Assembly (NCBI RefSeq): GCF_024753255.1
Contig: NZ_JANUHA010000012.1
Coordinates: forward strand, 62,001-126,000
From: Massilia agri
GTDB taxonomy: Bacteria > Pseudomonadota > Gammaproteobacteria > Burkholderiales > Burkholderiaceae_D
DNA length: 64,000 nt
Direction of reading: 5' to 3'
The number at the start of each line of letters is the position of its first letter. Position 1 is the stretch's first letter. The position numbers were made by a program, and so were the translations under genes. The notes below the pieces were generated by a model. The model saw only the letters and a program-made list of their open reading frames with translations. It searched no databases and had not been told where the DNA came from. Shown here one piece after another: positions 8,297 through 17,069 of this stretch.

Positions 8297-9037
8297 ATGC
8301 CCGAAGGACCTTCGCTCTATATCTTGAAGGAGCTGGTGACCGACTTCGTCGGCCAGGACATCGTCCGCGCGGACGCCAATGTACGCGCCATCGACCCGGC
8401 CCGATTGATCGGCCAGCACATCCTGGCCATCCGCACCTGGGGCAAGCACCTCCTGATCGAGATGCCCGAACTGGTGCTCCGGGTGCACTTCCTGCTGTTC
8501 GGCACCTGGCGCATCAACGAGCGGCGCGAAGGCAAGACCCCGCGCCTGTCGATCGAGACCGCCAGGGGCGACGAACTCAACCTCTATGCCTGCGCGATCA
8601 GGGAAATCGACCGCATCGAATACGAGGCCTACGATTTCAGCGCCGACGTCATGTCGGAGAGCTGGGACCCGAAGAAGGCGCGCAAGAAGCTGCGCGCCAG
8701 GCCCGACATGCTGGCCTGCGACGCCCTGCTGGACCAGGACATCTTTTCCGGCGTCGGCAACATCATCAAGAACGAGGTGCTGTTCCGGATCCGCGTGCAT
8801 CCGCTGTCCACGGTCGGGGCCCTGCCCGCGCCCAAGCTGCGGCTTCTCGTGGAGGAAGCGCGTCAATACAGCTTCGACTTCCTGGAATGGAAGCGCCAGT
8901 ACGTCCTCAAGCAGCACTGGTTGGCGCATGCGAAACGCATCTGCCCGCGCTGCGACATCCCCTTCCACAAGGCCAACCTGGGCCGCTCGAACCGGCGCAG
9001 CTTCTACTGCGAACGCTGCCAGAAACGCTATACCTGA
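8297..9037 (+). CDS. Fpg/Nei family DNA glycosylase (endonuclease VIII-like)
   Basis: A 246-residue base-excision repair enzyme. It begins MPEGPS, giving the Pro2 nucleophile and Glu3 that form the Schiff base and protonate the sugar. A lysine in RTWGKHLLIE matches the family's catalytic Lys, and the helix-two-turn-helix is in QDIFSGVGNIIKNEVLF. The C-terminal zinc finger is C-X2-C ... C-X2-C (CPRCDIPF and YCERCQKRY) with an Arg-rich tip. It removes oxidised bases and nicks DNA by beta/delta elimination. The P-E-G-P-S start and Nei-like Lys favour the Nei branch over Fpg. Confidence 0.9.
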   Translation: MPEGPSLYILKELVTDFVGQDIVRADANVRAIDPARLIGQHILAIRTWGKHLLIEMPELVLRVHFLLFGTWRINERREGKTPRLSIETARGDELNLYACAIREIDRIEYEAYDFSADVMSESWDPKKARKKLRARPDMLACDALLDQDIFSGVGNIIKNEVLFRIRVHPLSTVGALPAPKLRLLVEEARQYSFDFLEWKRQYVLKQHWLAHAKRICPRCDIPFHKANLGRSNRRSFYCERCQKRYT

Positions 9038-9132
9038 GGTGTTTTTGCCGGATTGTCTTTATTCAGGATTCATAGCCTGCGGCAATGTGACATCGTTAAC
9101 CAACACTTTTCATGTTGCTTGTTGTTAAGGCT

Positions 9133-9173
9133 CAATAGCCGTACTACAATCAACTTGACTTGCGGCTATTTTT
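9133..9173 (+). terminator. Stem-loop with T-run upstream of the HD-GYP regulator
   Basis: AATAGCCG pairs with CGGCTATT across a 21-base loop and is followed by a T-run (to 9173). It lies about 95 bases after the glycosylase stop and 54 bases before the HD-GYP gene. It may end glycosylase transcription or attenuate the regulator gene; the long loop weakens the call. Confidence 0.42.
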
Positions 9174-9226
9174 TCCTTTCAGCCGCCTGCTGTTGGAACG
9201 TGATCAACCAAGGTAACGGAACCCGT

Positions 9227-10729
9227 ATGTCCTTCCTGTCATCCGCCGCGCCCAAGCTCGCGCCATGGAAAGTGCTGCTCGTCGACGACGAGCCGGACAT
9301 CCATGACATCACCAAGCTGACCCTGTCGCGCTTCCGCCTCGACGGCCGCGCGCTGACCTTCGTGCATGCCTACAGCGGTCTGGAAGCGAAAGAGGTGCTG
9401 GCGCGCGAGAAGGACATCGCGCTGGTCTTCCTCGACGTGGTGATGGAGAACGAGGACAGCGGCCTGGAAGTGGCGCGCTGGATGCGCCAGGACCTGGACA
9501 ACCAGTTCACCCGCATCGTGCTGCGCACCGGCCAGCCGGGCCAGGCGCCGGAAGAGCGCGTGATCGTCGACTACGACATCAACGACTACAAGGAAAAGAC
9601 CGAGCTCGATCGCACCAAGCTGTTCACCACCACCTTCGCCGCCCTGCGCGCCTACCGCGACATCATGAAGGTCGAGGACGCGCGCCGCGCCCAGCAGACC
9701 TACCGCGAAGGCCTGGAACGCGTGATCGCCGCTTCCACCCACATCTTCCAGCAGCGGAACCTGAAGGACTTCGCCAACGGCCTGCTGCAGCAGGTGGTGG
9801 CGCTGCTGCGCCTGGACCAGAGCATGCTGCTGCGCCTGAAGGGCGCCAGCGTGATCACCGGCGAGAGCCAGTACGAGGTGCTGGCCCAGATCGGCGACCT
9901 GGCCGGCGAGATCGGCCCGGAACTGGTGGCCCAGCTCGACGACGCCCGCCACAACCGCATCTCGCGCCTGCACGGCGACACCTATGTCGGCTACTTCCCG
10001 AACAGCAGCGGCAAGGCCTCGCTGCTGGTCCTGAAAGGGGTGGACGAAATCGCCGAGATCGACGCCCAGCTGCTCGAGGTGTTCTGCTCGGGCGTGGCGA
10101 TCGCCTTCGACAACATCCTCCTGAACCAGGAGATCACGGACACGCAGGCGGAACTGATCCTGCGCCTGGGCGACGTGGTCGAATCGCGTTCCTATGAAGC
10201 CGGCAATCACGTGCGCCGCATGTCGCAGGTGTGCTACATGCTCGCCCAGGCGGACGGCATGCCCGAAGAAGAAGTGGCGACGCTGATGCACGCCGCGCCG
10301 ATGCACGACGTCGGCAAGATCGCCACGCCGGACGCGGTGCTGCTGAAACCCGGCAAGCTGACCGAGGAAGAGTGGGAGATCATGAAGCAGCACCCCACCG
10401 TGGGCCTGCAGATCCTCGACGGTTCCCAGCGCCCGATCCTGAAGGCCGCCGCCGTGATCGCCCACCAGCACCACGAGAAGTACGACGGCAGCGGCTACCC
10501 GCAAGGCCTGAAGGGCGAAGCGATCCACCCGTATGCGCGCATCGTCGCGGTGGCCGACGTGTTCGACGCCCTGAGCCACAAGCGCTGCTACAAGGACGCC
10601 TGGCCGGCCGAGAAGGTCACCGAACACCTGCGCGAGGTGGCGGGGCACCACCTGGATCCGCACTACGTCGACCTGCTCATCAGGAATATGGACAAGGCGC
10701 TGGCGATCAACGAGCAGTGGCCGGATTGA
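9227..10729 (+). CDS. Response regulator REC-DUF3369-HD-GYP, c-di-GMP phosphodiesterase
   Basis: A 500-residue cytoplasmic regulator. REC (about 14-140) shows the acidic pair in VLLVDDEPD and phospho-acceptor Asp in LVFLDVVM. The middle (about 165-300) matches the DUF3369 region that often links REC to HD-GYP. The output domain carries MHDVGK (HD) and KYDGSGYPQGLKG (GYP), so it should hydrolyse c-di-GMP to pGpG/GMP when phosphorylated. ATG 9227 was chosen because the REC domain starts soon after; the longer frame adds a Cys-rich nonsense stretch. It converges with the GAF-GAF histidine kinase at 10857-12788, a possible cognate. Confidence 0.9.
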   Translation: MSFLSSAAPKLAPWKVLLVDDEPDIHDITKLTLSRFRLDGRALTFVHAYSGLEAKEVLAREKDIALVFLDVVMENEDSGLEVARWMRQDLDNQFTRIVLRTGQPGQAPEERVIVDYDINDYKEKTELDRTKLFTTTFAALRAYRDIMKVEDARRAQQTYREGLERVIAASTHIFQQRNLKDFANGLLQQVVALLRLDQSMLLRLKGASVITGESQYEVLAQIGDLAGEIGPELVAQLDDARHNRISRLHGDTYVGYFPNSSGKASLLVLKGVDEIAEIDAQLLEVFCSGVAIAFDNILLNQEITDTQAELILRLGDVVESRSYEAGNHVRRMSQVCYMLAQADGMPEEEVATLMHAAPMHDVGKIATPDAVLLKPGKLTEEEWEIMKQHPTVGLQILDGSQRPILKAAAVIAHQHHEKYDGSGYPQGLKGEAIHPYARIVAVADVFDALSHKRCYKDAWPAEKVTEHLREVAGHHLDPHYVDLLIRNMDKALAINEQWPD

Positions 10730-10753
10730 GCTGACGCCGGCATCTCGCCGTTC

Positions 10754-10860
10754 GTAGGGTGGGCGGGTCTCCCGCCCACGCGTTCAACCAGCGGGAGAAT
10801 TGCCGCGCAGGCAGCATTACCGTGGTTTGAACGCGCGTGCGGCGAAGCCGCACACCCTAC
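10754..10860. repeat. Composite inverted-repeat element between convergent genes
   Basis: The ends GTAGGGTG (10754-10761) and CACCCTAC (10853-10860) are inverted. Inside are two hairpins, GTGGGCGGG/CCCGCCCAC (10759-10779) and GTGCGGC/GCCGCAC (10838-10854), plus a GCGTTCAA/TTGAACGC pair. The layout resembles the short GTAGGGTGGGC-type intergenic repeats common in Oxalobacteraceae (from memory). It contains the stop codon of the kinase gene and may double as a terminator. Confidence 0.6.
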
Positions 10861-12788
10861 TTTTTGCGCGAACGCGGGAACGTCAGGTGATAGCGCAAGC
10901 CTTTCCCAGGCTCGCTTTCCACCCTCACCGTCCCACCCAGCGCCCCCGTCACCAGGTTGTACAGGATATGCGCCCCCAGCCCGCTGCCGCCGCTGCCGCG
11001 CTTCGTGGTGAAGAAGGGATCGAACAGCTTCTCCAGCGCCTCCTGGTCCATGCCGGCGCCATCGTCCGCGTAGTCGAAGACGACTTCCCCGCCCTCTTCC
11101 TTCACCCGGATGTCGATCTTGCCCGCCTGGTCGCGCTCGAAGCCGTGCACCAGCGAGTTCACCACCATATTGGTGACGATCTGCGAGACCGCGCCCGGGA
11201 AGCTGTCCAGCACCAGGTCCTTCGGACAGTCCACGCTCACCTTCACGGGCCGTCCCTTGAGCTTGGGCTGCAGCGACAGCAGCACTTCGTTCAGGTAGGC
11301 GCCGAGGTTGAAGTTGCGGATGTCGTCCGAGGACTGGTCCACCGCGACCTGCTTGAAGCTGCGCACCAGCGCCGCGGCCCGCTGGGTATTCGTGGTCATG
11401 ATGCGCAGCGACTGGTCGACGATGTCGAGGAAGGAGTTCAGGCTGTCCTCGGTCATCTCGCCCGCCGCCAGTTCCTCGCGCGTGAGTTTCAGTTCCTGCA
11501 CCAGGTGGCTGGTCGCGGTCACGCAGATGCCCAGCGGCGTGTTGATCTCGTGCGCGACGCCCGCCACCAGGCCGCCCAGGGAGGCGAGCTTCTCCTGGCG
11601 CACCAGCTCCGCCTGGGCCAGCTGCAAGCGGGTCAGCGCCTCATTGAGCGCCGCGTTCTGTTCTTCCAGCGCTTCTTTCGTCTTGCGGATCTTGCGGTCG
11701 GCCTGCATGCGCGCGATCGCCACCGCCACGTGGCTGGCCACGAAGGCGAGCAGGTCGAGGTCGGCCTTTGTATACATGGTCTCCGGGTCGTAGCTTTGCA
11801 CGACCAGCACGCCGTAGGGCTGTTCGTGGACCAGCATCGGCGCGCCCATCCAGCTGGCGATGCCAAGATGCCCGAGCGGCTCCTTGACCAGGCCATTGGC
11901 GACCAAGTGACTGAAACTCGTGGCGTCGTGAAGTTGCGCCTGCTTGCTGGACAGGACATACGAGCACAGGCCCCTGCCGACAGGAAAACGCTTGAGCGGC
12001 ACTTCTGGATCCTTCTCGTCGACGAAATAGGGAATGCTGATTTCCTGGGTGTCCGGGTGGTAGAGGCCGATCAGGAAGTTCTTCGCCACCATCAGTTCGC
12101 CGATGATGGCGTGCAGGCTGGCGCTGAGCAGCTCGGGGTCGAGGGCCTGGGCGGACAGGTCGGCGATCTGGTACAGCGCATGCTGCACCTGCTCGGCGCG
12201 GCTGCGTTCGGCCACCTCGTGCGCCAGCGCCGCGGTGCGTTCCTGCACGGCGCGCTCGAGGCGGTCGACGCTCTGCAGGCCCTGCAGCGCATTCGAGACG
12301 TGGTTGGCGATCTGCGAGAACAGGGCCTGGTCTTCCTCGCTGTAGGTGACGCCTTTCGTATAGCTCTGGATGACCATGGCGCCCAGCGCCTGCTGGTGGC
12401 GGTCGAGCAGCGGCGCGCCCATCCAGTGCTCGGCCGCGCTGCCGTGGCCCCATTGCGCACCGGCTTGCACGAACTCGTCGGCGGTGATCATCAGGCGGCG
12501 CTTGTTCACCACCACCCAGGCGGTCGGCGATTTTTCCGGTGAGGCGAGCGGCACCCGCTGGTTCAGGATCGGCACCGCGTCGTCGGCTTCGTCGACGAAG
12601 TAGGGGAACCAGATCGTCCCGTCCTCGCGGTCGCACAAGGCCACATAGAAGTTGGCCGCATACATGATGCGACCGAGGGCGCGGTGCACCGCGCCGATGA
12701 AGTCGACGATGTCGCTGCAGGTGGTCGAGAGCTCGCCGATTTCGAGCAGCATCGACTGGACCGCTTCCAGCCGGTCGAGACGTTCCAT
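10857..12788 (-). CDS. Soluble GAF-GAF sensor histidine kinase
   Basis: A 643-residue kinase with no membrane segment. Two GAF domains (about 15-165 and 205-360) show the same pattern, FPYFVDEADD and IPYFVDEKDP, so the sensing unit is an internal duplication. A coiled coil (about 365-400) leads to HisKA with AHEINTPLG (His near 412), then HATPase with NMVVNSLVHGF, DDGAGMDQE, FFTTKRGSGGSGLG. Start 12788 has GGGGAAGC upstream. Its convergent neighbour is the HD-GYP regulator, which may be its target. The stop codon lies in the composite repeat. Confidence 0.88.
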   Translation of the reverse strand: MERLDRLEAVQSMLLEIGELSTTCSDIVDFIGAVHRALGRIMYAANFYVALCDREDGTIWFPYFVDEADDAVPILNQRVPLASPEKSPTAWVVVNKRRLMITADEFVQAGAQWGHGSAAEHWMGAPLLDRHQQALGAMVIQSYTKGVTYSEEDQALFSQIANHVSNALQGLQSVDRLERAVQERTAALAHEVAERSRAEQVQHALYQIADLSAQALDPELLSASLHAIIGELMVAKNFLIGLYHPDTQEISIPYFVDEKDPEVPLKRFPVGRGLCSYVLSSKQAQLHDATSFSHLVANGLVKEPLGHLGIASWMGAPMLVHEQPYGVLVVQSYDPETMYTKADLDLLAFVASHVAVAIARMQADRKIRKTKEALEEQNAALNEALTRLQLAQAELVRQEKLASLGGLVAGVAHEINTPLGICVTATSHLVQELKLTREELAAGEMTEDSLNSFLDIVDQSLRIMTTNTQRAAALVRSFKQVAVDQSSDDIRNFNLGAYLNEVLLSLQPKLKGRPVKVSVDCPKDLVLDSFPGAVSQIVTNMVVNSLVHGFERDQAGKIDIRVKEEGGEVVFDYADDGAGMDQEALEKLFDPFFTTKRGSGGSGLGAHILYNLVTGALGGTVRVESEPGKGLRYHLTFPRSRKK

Positions 12789-12890
12789 TGCTTCCCCAAG
12801 AGTAATTAATGCAACGGGGAAATATTAACAGTTCGTGCCCGCCAGCCGAAGCGCTATGTGGAGGGGTGTGGCTTTTGCCGCCGCTTTTGC

Positions 12891-13391
12891 CTACCCGCGC
12901 GGAGCGCGGAAGTCATTCTCGAACCAGGCGTAGGCCGAGGCCGGGCTCAGCTTGAAGCTGGCCGGTACGCGCACCTTCGCCACCTGCTCGCCCATCTCGT
13001 CGGTGGCGGCAAGGATGCCGTAGGGATCGTCGTCGTCCGGCACGATGTCGAGCGTGACCTTCAGCTCGCCCTGCCCGGTCGAGATGGTCGTGTTCTTGTG
13101 CAGGATCGCGTGCAAATGCTGTTCGTGGCGGCGGATGACTTCCGACGCCGTCTTGACCAGGGTGTTGAAGGCGTTGACGTCGAGCGGCTTGGGGTTCTTC
13201 TTGTCGCGGCCCATGGTCCAGGGTCCGACCAGCGCGGGCTCGGCCTCGCCGTCCTTGTACATGGCGACGGCCCAGCCCTCGTCGTCCTCGTTCTTGATCA
13301 CGCGCGCGGTCCAGCCGTTGGCCTGCCACAGGCGAGCTTCCTGCACCGGGGCGTCCTCGCCTTCGTGCTCGTGGTCGATGTTGTCGTTCAT
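12891..13391 (-). CDS. Hypothetical protein, acidic N-terminus
   Basis: A 166-residue soluble protein with an acidic, His-containing N-terminus (NDNIDHEHEGED), then EARLWQANGWTARVIKNEDDEGWAVAMYKDG and a DIVPDDDDPYG stretch, ending in a helical part. There is no signal or TM. GAGGAAAC precedes the ATG. The sequence looks well constrained, but I do not recognise the family. Confidence 0.7.
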   Translation of the reverse strand: MNDNIDHEHEGEDAPVQEARLWQANGWTARVIKNEDDEGWAVAMYKDGEAEPALVGPWTMGRDKKNPKPLDVNAFNTLVKTASEVIRRHEQHLHAILHKNTTISTGQGELKVTLDIVPDDDDPYGILAATDEMGEQVAKVRVPASFKLSPASAYAWFENDFRAPRG

Positions 13392-13469
13392 GGTCGTGTT
13401 TCCTCGTGCTTCAAAGCACAGATCATAGAGGAAACCGACCACAGGAAGAAGCGTGATTCGCCCTTTTTA

Positions 13470-13694
13470 TCAGGCAATTCTCGGGCAGCGCCAGCCGGGC
13501 CCGGATGGTGGACGTATCGGCGGTCGCACCGGCGTCGGATGCGGGTCGCCCCTGGGAGACGGCAGCTCCCGATTGAAAGGATTGATGATGATCGGCGGGA
13601 TGGCAGGCGGCGCCGATGGTGGGCCTTTGGGACCGCTGTTGGCTGCTGCGGGATGCAGAACATGGTCCCCCATTTTGTCGATGAATGGATGCAT
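13470..13694 (-). CDS. Small proline-rich protein, hypothetical
   Basis: A 74-codon ORF rich in Pro, Gly and Arg (PSAPPAIPPIII, RPPIRPPSGPGW). A good AGGGGG lies just before the ATG at 13694. It fills most of a 529-base gap between genes, otherwise without a gene. It has no signal or domain, and could be chance in GC-rich DNA. Confidence 0.4.
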   Translation of the reverse strand: MHPFIDKMGDHVLHPAAANSGPKGPPSAPPAIPPIIINPFNRELPSPRGDPHPTPVRPPIRPPSGPGWRCPRIA

Positions 13695-13920
13695 GGGATC
13701 CCCCTGTAACAGAGCAGGCTGTCAGTATAGGAGCCCTCGGTGCGAAAGCAATGCCAAAGCGTCACGTTTCGCACGCCGGGTTTCCCCTCTTTATCGCTCG
13801 CCGGAACATCTCGGCGCCCGAAAAATGCAGCCTGTCGCAATCCCATGGTTGGTGCAGACGCGTGCGTCTAATCTTCAACCATCGCGAAAGCATATTGAAG
13901 ACCAACCGACGAGGACCGCC

Positions 13921-14310
13921 ATGAAAACGACCGTAAAAATCATCATCCTGTTCCTGTTTGCCGTGCTGCTGTGGAACATCCTCACCGAGACCGCCGACTT
14001 CATGACGGTGAACATCGATGGCGAAGAAATCGGCGGGCCGCTCGGATGGCTGATCGGTCTCGTCTTCGCCGGCGGCGGCGCAGTGATCGCCACGGTGGTG
14101 ATGCTGTTCGTGGGCCTGGTGCTGGCCGTGGTCTTCGCCGGCGTGGGCGTGATCGTGATCGGCGCGCTGGGCTTCGCGGCGGGTGCGGTGCTGCTGGCGA
14201 TCTCGCCGCTGCTGTTGCCGCTCCTGATCCCGATCGCGATCGTCTGGTACATGGTGTCCCGCTCGCGCCGCCAGCGCGAACTGAAGCCGGGCGTGCAGCC
14301 CGCCGCCTGA
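13921..14310 (+). CDS. Small integral membrane protein, hypothetical
   Basis: A 129-residue protein made of four or so hydrophobic helices (about 5-20, 40-62, 63-85, 88-112) rich in Val, Gly and Ala, with a basic tail (SRSRRQRELK). GAGGA precedes the ATG. There is no enzymatic motif. An intrinsic terminator follows at 14330-14360, so it is a single-gene unit. Confidence 0.78.
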   Translation: MKTTVKIIILFLFAVLLWNILTETADFMTVNIDGEEIGGPLGWLIGLVFAGGGAVIATVVMLFVGLVLAVVFAGVGVIVIGALGFAAGAVLLAISPLLLPLLIPIAIVWYMVSRSRRQRELKPGVQPAA

Positions 14311-14329
14311 GCCCCTTCCGCCCCATCGA

Positions 14330-14360
14330 ACGGCCGGGCTTCCCCGGCCGTATTTACTTT
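14330..14360 (+). terminator. Intrinsic terminator after the small membrane protein
   Basis: ACGGCCGGG pairs with CCCGGCCGT around a CTTC tetraloop (stem arms 14330-14338 and 14343-14351), followed by ATTTACTTT. It separates the membrane-protein gene from the EAL gene. Confidence 0.7.
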
Positions 14361-14414
14361 GCGCTGCGCTTGCGGGACTGCCCTGTAGAATCGGGCCATG
14401 GTTCTTCAACCGAT

Positions 14415-17069
14415 ATGGCGCACATGCGAGCCTTCCCCTCTTCCGACCTGAAACCGAAGCGCCCGTATTCGCCGGCGCGCCTGGCGATCGTGACTGCCGG
14501 GCTGATCGCCGCCCTGGGCTTCGTGACGGCTGCGATGCTGTTCGCCAGCTACCAGGATGCGCTGCGCGAACAACAACTCACGCTGCGCAATGTGGCGGTC
14601 GCCTTCGCGGCGCAAACGGCCGGTGTGTCCCAGGCCATCGAGGGCGCATCGCTGGGCGCGGCGCGCATGCTGCTGGCGCGTCCGGCAACGCCACAGGCCA
14701 CGACGCTCGACGATACGCAGGTGCAGGCGGCCCATCCCTATCTGCTGCGCCTCGTGCTCTTCGATGCCGACGGGCGGCTGGCCGGTAGCGTCACTCCGGG
14801 CACCAGCAGCCTGGACATGCCCAGCTTTCCGACGCCGCCCGCCGGCGCGCCCGCGCGCCGGATCACGGTCTCGGACGTCGACCGCGTTACCGGCCGCGCG
14901 GTCCTGAACTGCATGCATCCCGTGCGCGACCGTGCCGGCCGCCTTGTCGGCACCGTGGTGGCCCAGGTCGATTCGCGGCGCTTCGAACGCCTCTACAACC
15001 TGGTCGAACTCGGGCCCGGCGGATCGGTCACCCTGCTGCACCTCGACGGCACCATGCTGGTGCGCGGGCCCGGCTACCCGGCCGGCATCGGCCGCTCCTT
15101 CCTCGACACGCCGCTGTTTCGCGAGCAGCTGCCGCGCGCCAGCCGCGGCGCCTTCCAGGCGAACAGCCCGATCGACGGTTCCGCCGGCCTGTACGGCTAC
15201 GACGTGGTCGAGGGCGCCGACCTGGTCATCATCACCGGCATGAAGCGCGACGTGGCCCTGGCGGGCTGGTTCGGGCGCCTGTGGACGGCCCTGGCCTTCT
15301 ACCTGCTGCTGTCGGCCGTGCTGGTGCTGCTGGCCTGGCGCGTGGCCCGCGACACGCGCCGCCAGTATCGCCTGGTCGACATGGTGTCGGCCAGCGAGGC
15401 GAGGCTGGCCAAGCGTTTCGACTACCTGTCCTCGATCGTCAACGCGATCGGCGCCCCGGTCTGGGTGCTCGACGGCGCGCGCCGCATCGTGCTGGCCAAC
15501 GATGCCTTCGCCCGCCTGGTGGGACGCCCGCGCGACACCCTGCCCGGCCTGGAGGAGCGCGCGGTGTTCGATGGCGCCGACAGCGACCGCGAGCGCCGCT
15601 ACGAACAGGTGCTGGCCAACGGGTCCAGCCTGGACGCCGCCGGCTCGGTGCGCGACGGCAGCGGCGAGGCCCGCACCGTGATCCAGCTGACCAGCCGCCT
15701 CGCCAGCGAGGACGGCAAGGCCCACCTGGTGAATGTGCTGACCGACATCACCGAGCGCGAGCGGGCCGAGGCCCGCCTGGCCTGGCTCGCCGAATTCGAC
15801 CCGGTGACGGGGCTGCCGAACCAGCTGCAGTTCTGGCGCCTGCTGGAAGCGCGGATCGCCGCGGCGGCGGGGCGCGAACTGGCGGTCGTCACGCTGGTGC
15901 TCGACCGCCTGCACGAGATCATCGACCTGCTCGGCCACGAGGCCGGCAACCGCGCCCTGCGCCAGGTCGCCGAGCTGCTGCGCGACGCCTGTGGCGACAC
16001 GGCCGTGGTCGCGCACGTGCGCGGCGCCGAATTCGCCTTCCTGCGCGATGCCGCCGAGGGCCGTCCCGGGGTGGAGCGCTTCGCCACCGAACTGCATGCC
16101 CTCATGTCCGGCCCCTTGAGGCTCGACGGACGCGATTTCTACCTCGGACCGCGCCTGGGCCTGGCGCTGTTCCCGCACGACGGACAAAGCGCGGACGAGC
16201 TGCATCGCAACGCGCAGGGCGCGGCCAGCGGCGCCGGCATCGAGCTCGAGCAGGCCGTGCGCTTCTTTTCCGCCAGCGCGCACTCGGAACTCGGCCGCCG
16301 CCTGACCATCGAGGCCCACCTGCGCCGGGCGCTGGAGCGCGGCGAGCTGCGCCTGGTCTACCAGCCCAAGGTCACCGTGCAGGACCAGCGGGTGGTCGGC
16401 TTCGAGGCCCTGCTGCGCTGGACCAGCCCGGAACTGGGCGCCGTGTCGCCGGTCGAGTTCATCCCGATCGCCGAACGCACCGGCCTGATCATCCCGATCG
16501 GCGCCTGGGCGCTGGAAGAGGCCTGCCGCCAGATGGGCGAGTGGAACACGCGGCTGGGACGGCCGGTCAGGGTGGCGGTCAACCTGGCGCCGCGCCAGCT
16601 ATACCAGAAGTCGCTGCTCGACACGGTGCGGCGCTGCCTGGACAGATACCGGATCGAACGCGGCTGCCTCGAACTGGAAATCACCGAATCGGCCCTGATG
16701 AGCCGCGAAGAGGAAGTGGACGTCCTGATGCACGACATCCGCGCCCTCGGCGTCGACCTTGCGATCGACGACTTCGGCACCGGCTATTCCAGCCTGGCCT
16801 ACCTGAAGCGCTTCCCGCTGTCGCGCCTGAAGGTCGACCGCGCCTTCGTGCGCGACCTCGGGCGCGACGAGGACAGCGCCGCGATCGCGCTCTCGATCGT
16901 CAACCTGGCGCGTGGACTGAAGCTGAAAGTCGTGGCCGAGGGGGTGGAGACGGACACCCAGCTCGGGGTGCTGCGCTCGATGGCCTGCGACGAGTACCAG
17001 GGCTTCCTGTTCAGCAAACCGCTCGAGCGCGAGGCGGTGCTGCCGCTGATGGAAGGCGTGCGGGCCTAG
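14415..17069 (+). CDS. Membrane PAS-degenerate GGDEF-EAL c-di-GMP phosphodiesterase
   Basis: An 884-residue protein. TM1 (about 18-42), a periplasmic dCache-like sensor (about 45-275), TM2 (about 288-310), PAS (about 335-455), GGDEF-like (about 460-620) and EAL (about 630-880). The GGDEF signature reads RGAEF near 536, so cyclase activity is probably lost. The EAL domain is intact: FEALLRW, LELEITESAL, IDDFGTGYSSL, KVDRAFV. It should hydrolyse c-di-GMP in response to a periplasmic ligand, perhaps with GTP binding at the degenerate site. Starts at 14415 or 14424 fit; the longer frame upstream is a shadow of the membrane-protein gene. Its stop overlaps that of the convergent LysR gene. Confidence 0.9.
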   Translation: MAHMRAFPSSDLKPKRPYSPARLAIVTAGLIAALGFVTAAMLFASYQDALREQQLTLRNVAVAFAAQTAGVSQAIEGASLGAARMLLARPATPQATTLDDTQVQAAHPYLLRLVLFDADGRLAGSVTPGTSSLDMPSFPTPPAGAPARRITVSDVDRVTGRAVLNCMHPVRDRAGRLVGTVVAQVDSRRFERLYNLVELGPGGSVTLLHLDGTMLVRGPGYPAGIGRSFLDTPLFREQLPRASRGAFQANSPIDGSAGLYGYDVVEGADLVIITGMKRDVALAGWFGRLWTALAFYLLLSAVLVLLAWRVARDTRRQYRLVDMVSASEARLAKRFDYLSSIVNAIGAPVWVLDGARRIVLANDAFARLVGRPRDTLPGLEERAVFDGADSDRERRYEQVLANGSSLDAAGSVRDGSGEARTVIQLTSRLASEDGKAHLVNVLTDITERERAEARLAWLAEFDPVTGLPNQLQFWRLLEARIAAAAGRELAVVTLVLDRLHEIIDLLGHEAGNRALRQVAELLRDACGDTAVVAHVRGAEFAFLRDAAEGRPGVERFATELHALMSGPLRLDGRDFYLGPRLGLALFPHDGQSADELHRNAQGAASGAGIELEQAVRFFSASAHSELGRRLTIEAHLRRALERGELRLVYQPKVTVQDQRVVGFEALLRWTSPELGAVSPVEFIPIAERTGLIIPIGAWALEEACRQMGEWNTRLGRPVRVAVNLAPRQLYQKSLLDTVRRCLDRYRIERGCLELEITESALMSREEEVDVLMHDIRALGVDLAIDDFGTGYSSLAYLKRFPLSRLKVDRAFVRDLGRDEDSAAIALSIVNLARGLKLKVVAEGVETDTQLGVLRSMACDEYQGFLFSKPLEREAVLPLMEGVRA

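Noticed and set aside
10800..12542. 580-codon ORF opposite the GAF kinase
   Set aside because: Shadow of the kinase gene; His/Arg-rich with no domain.
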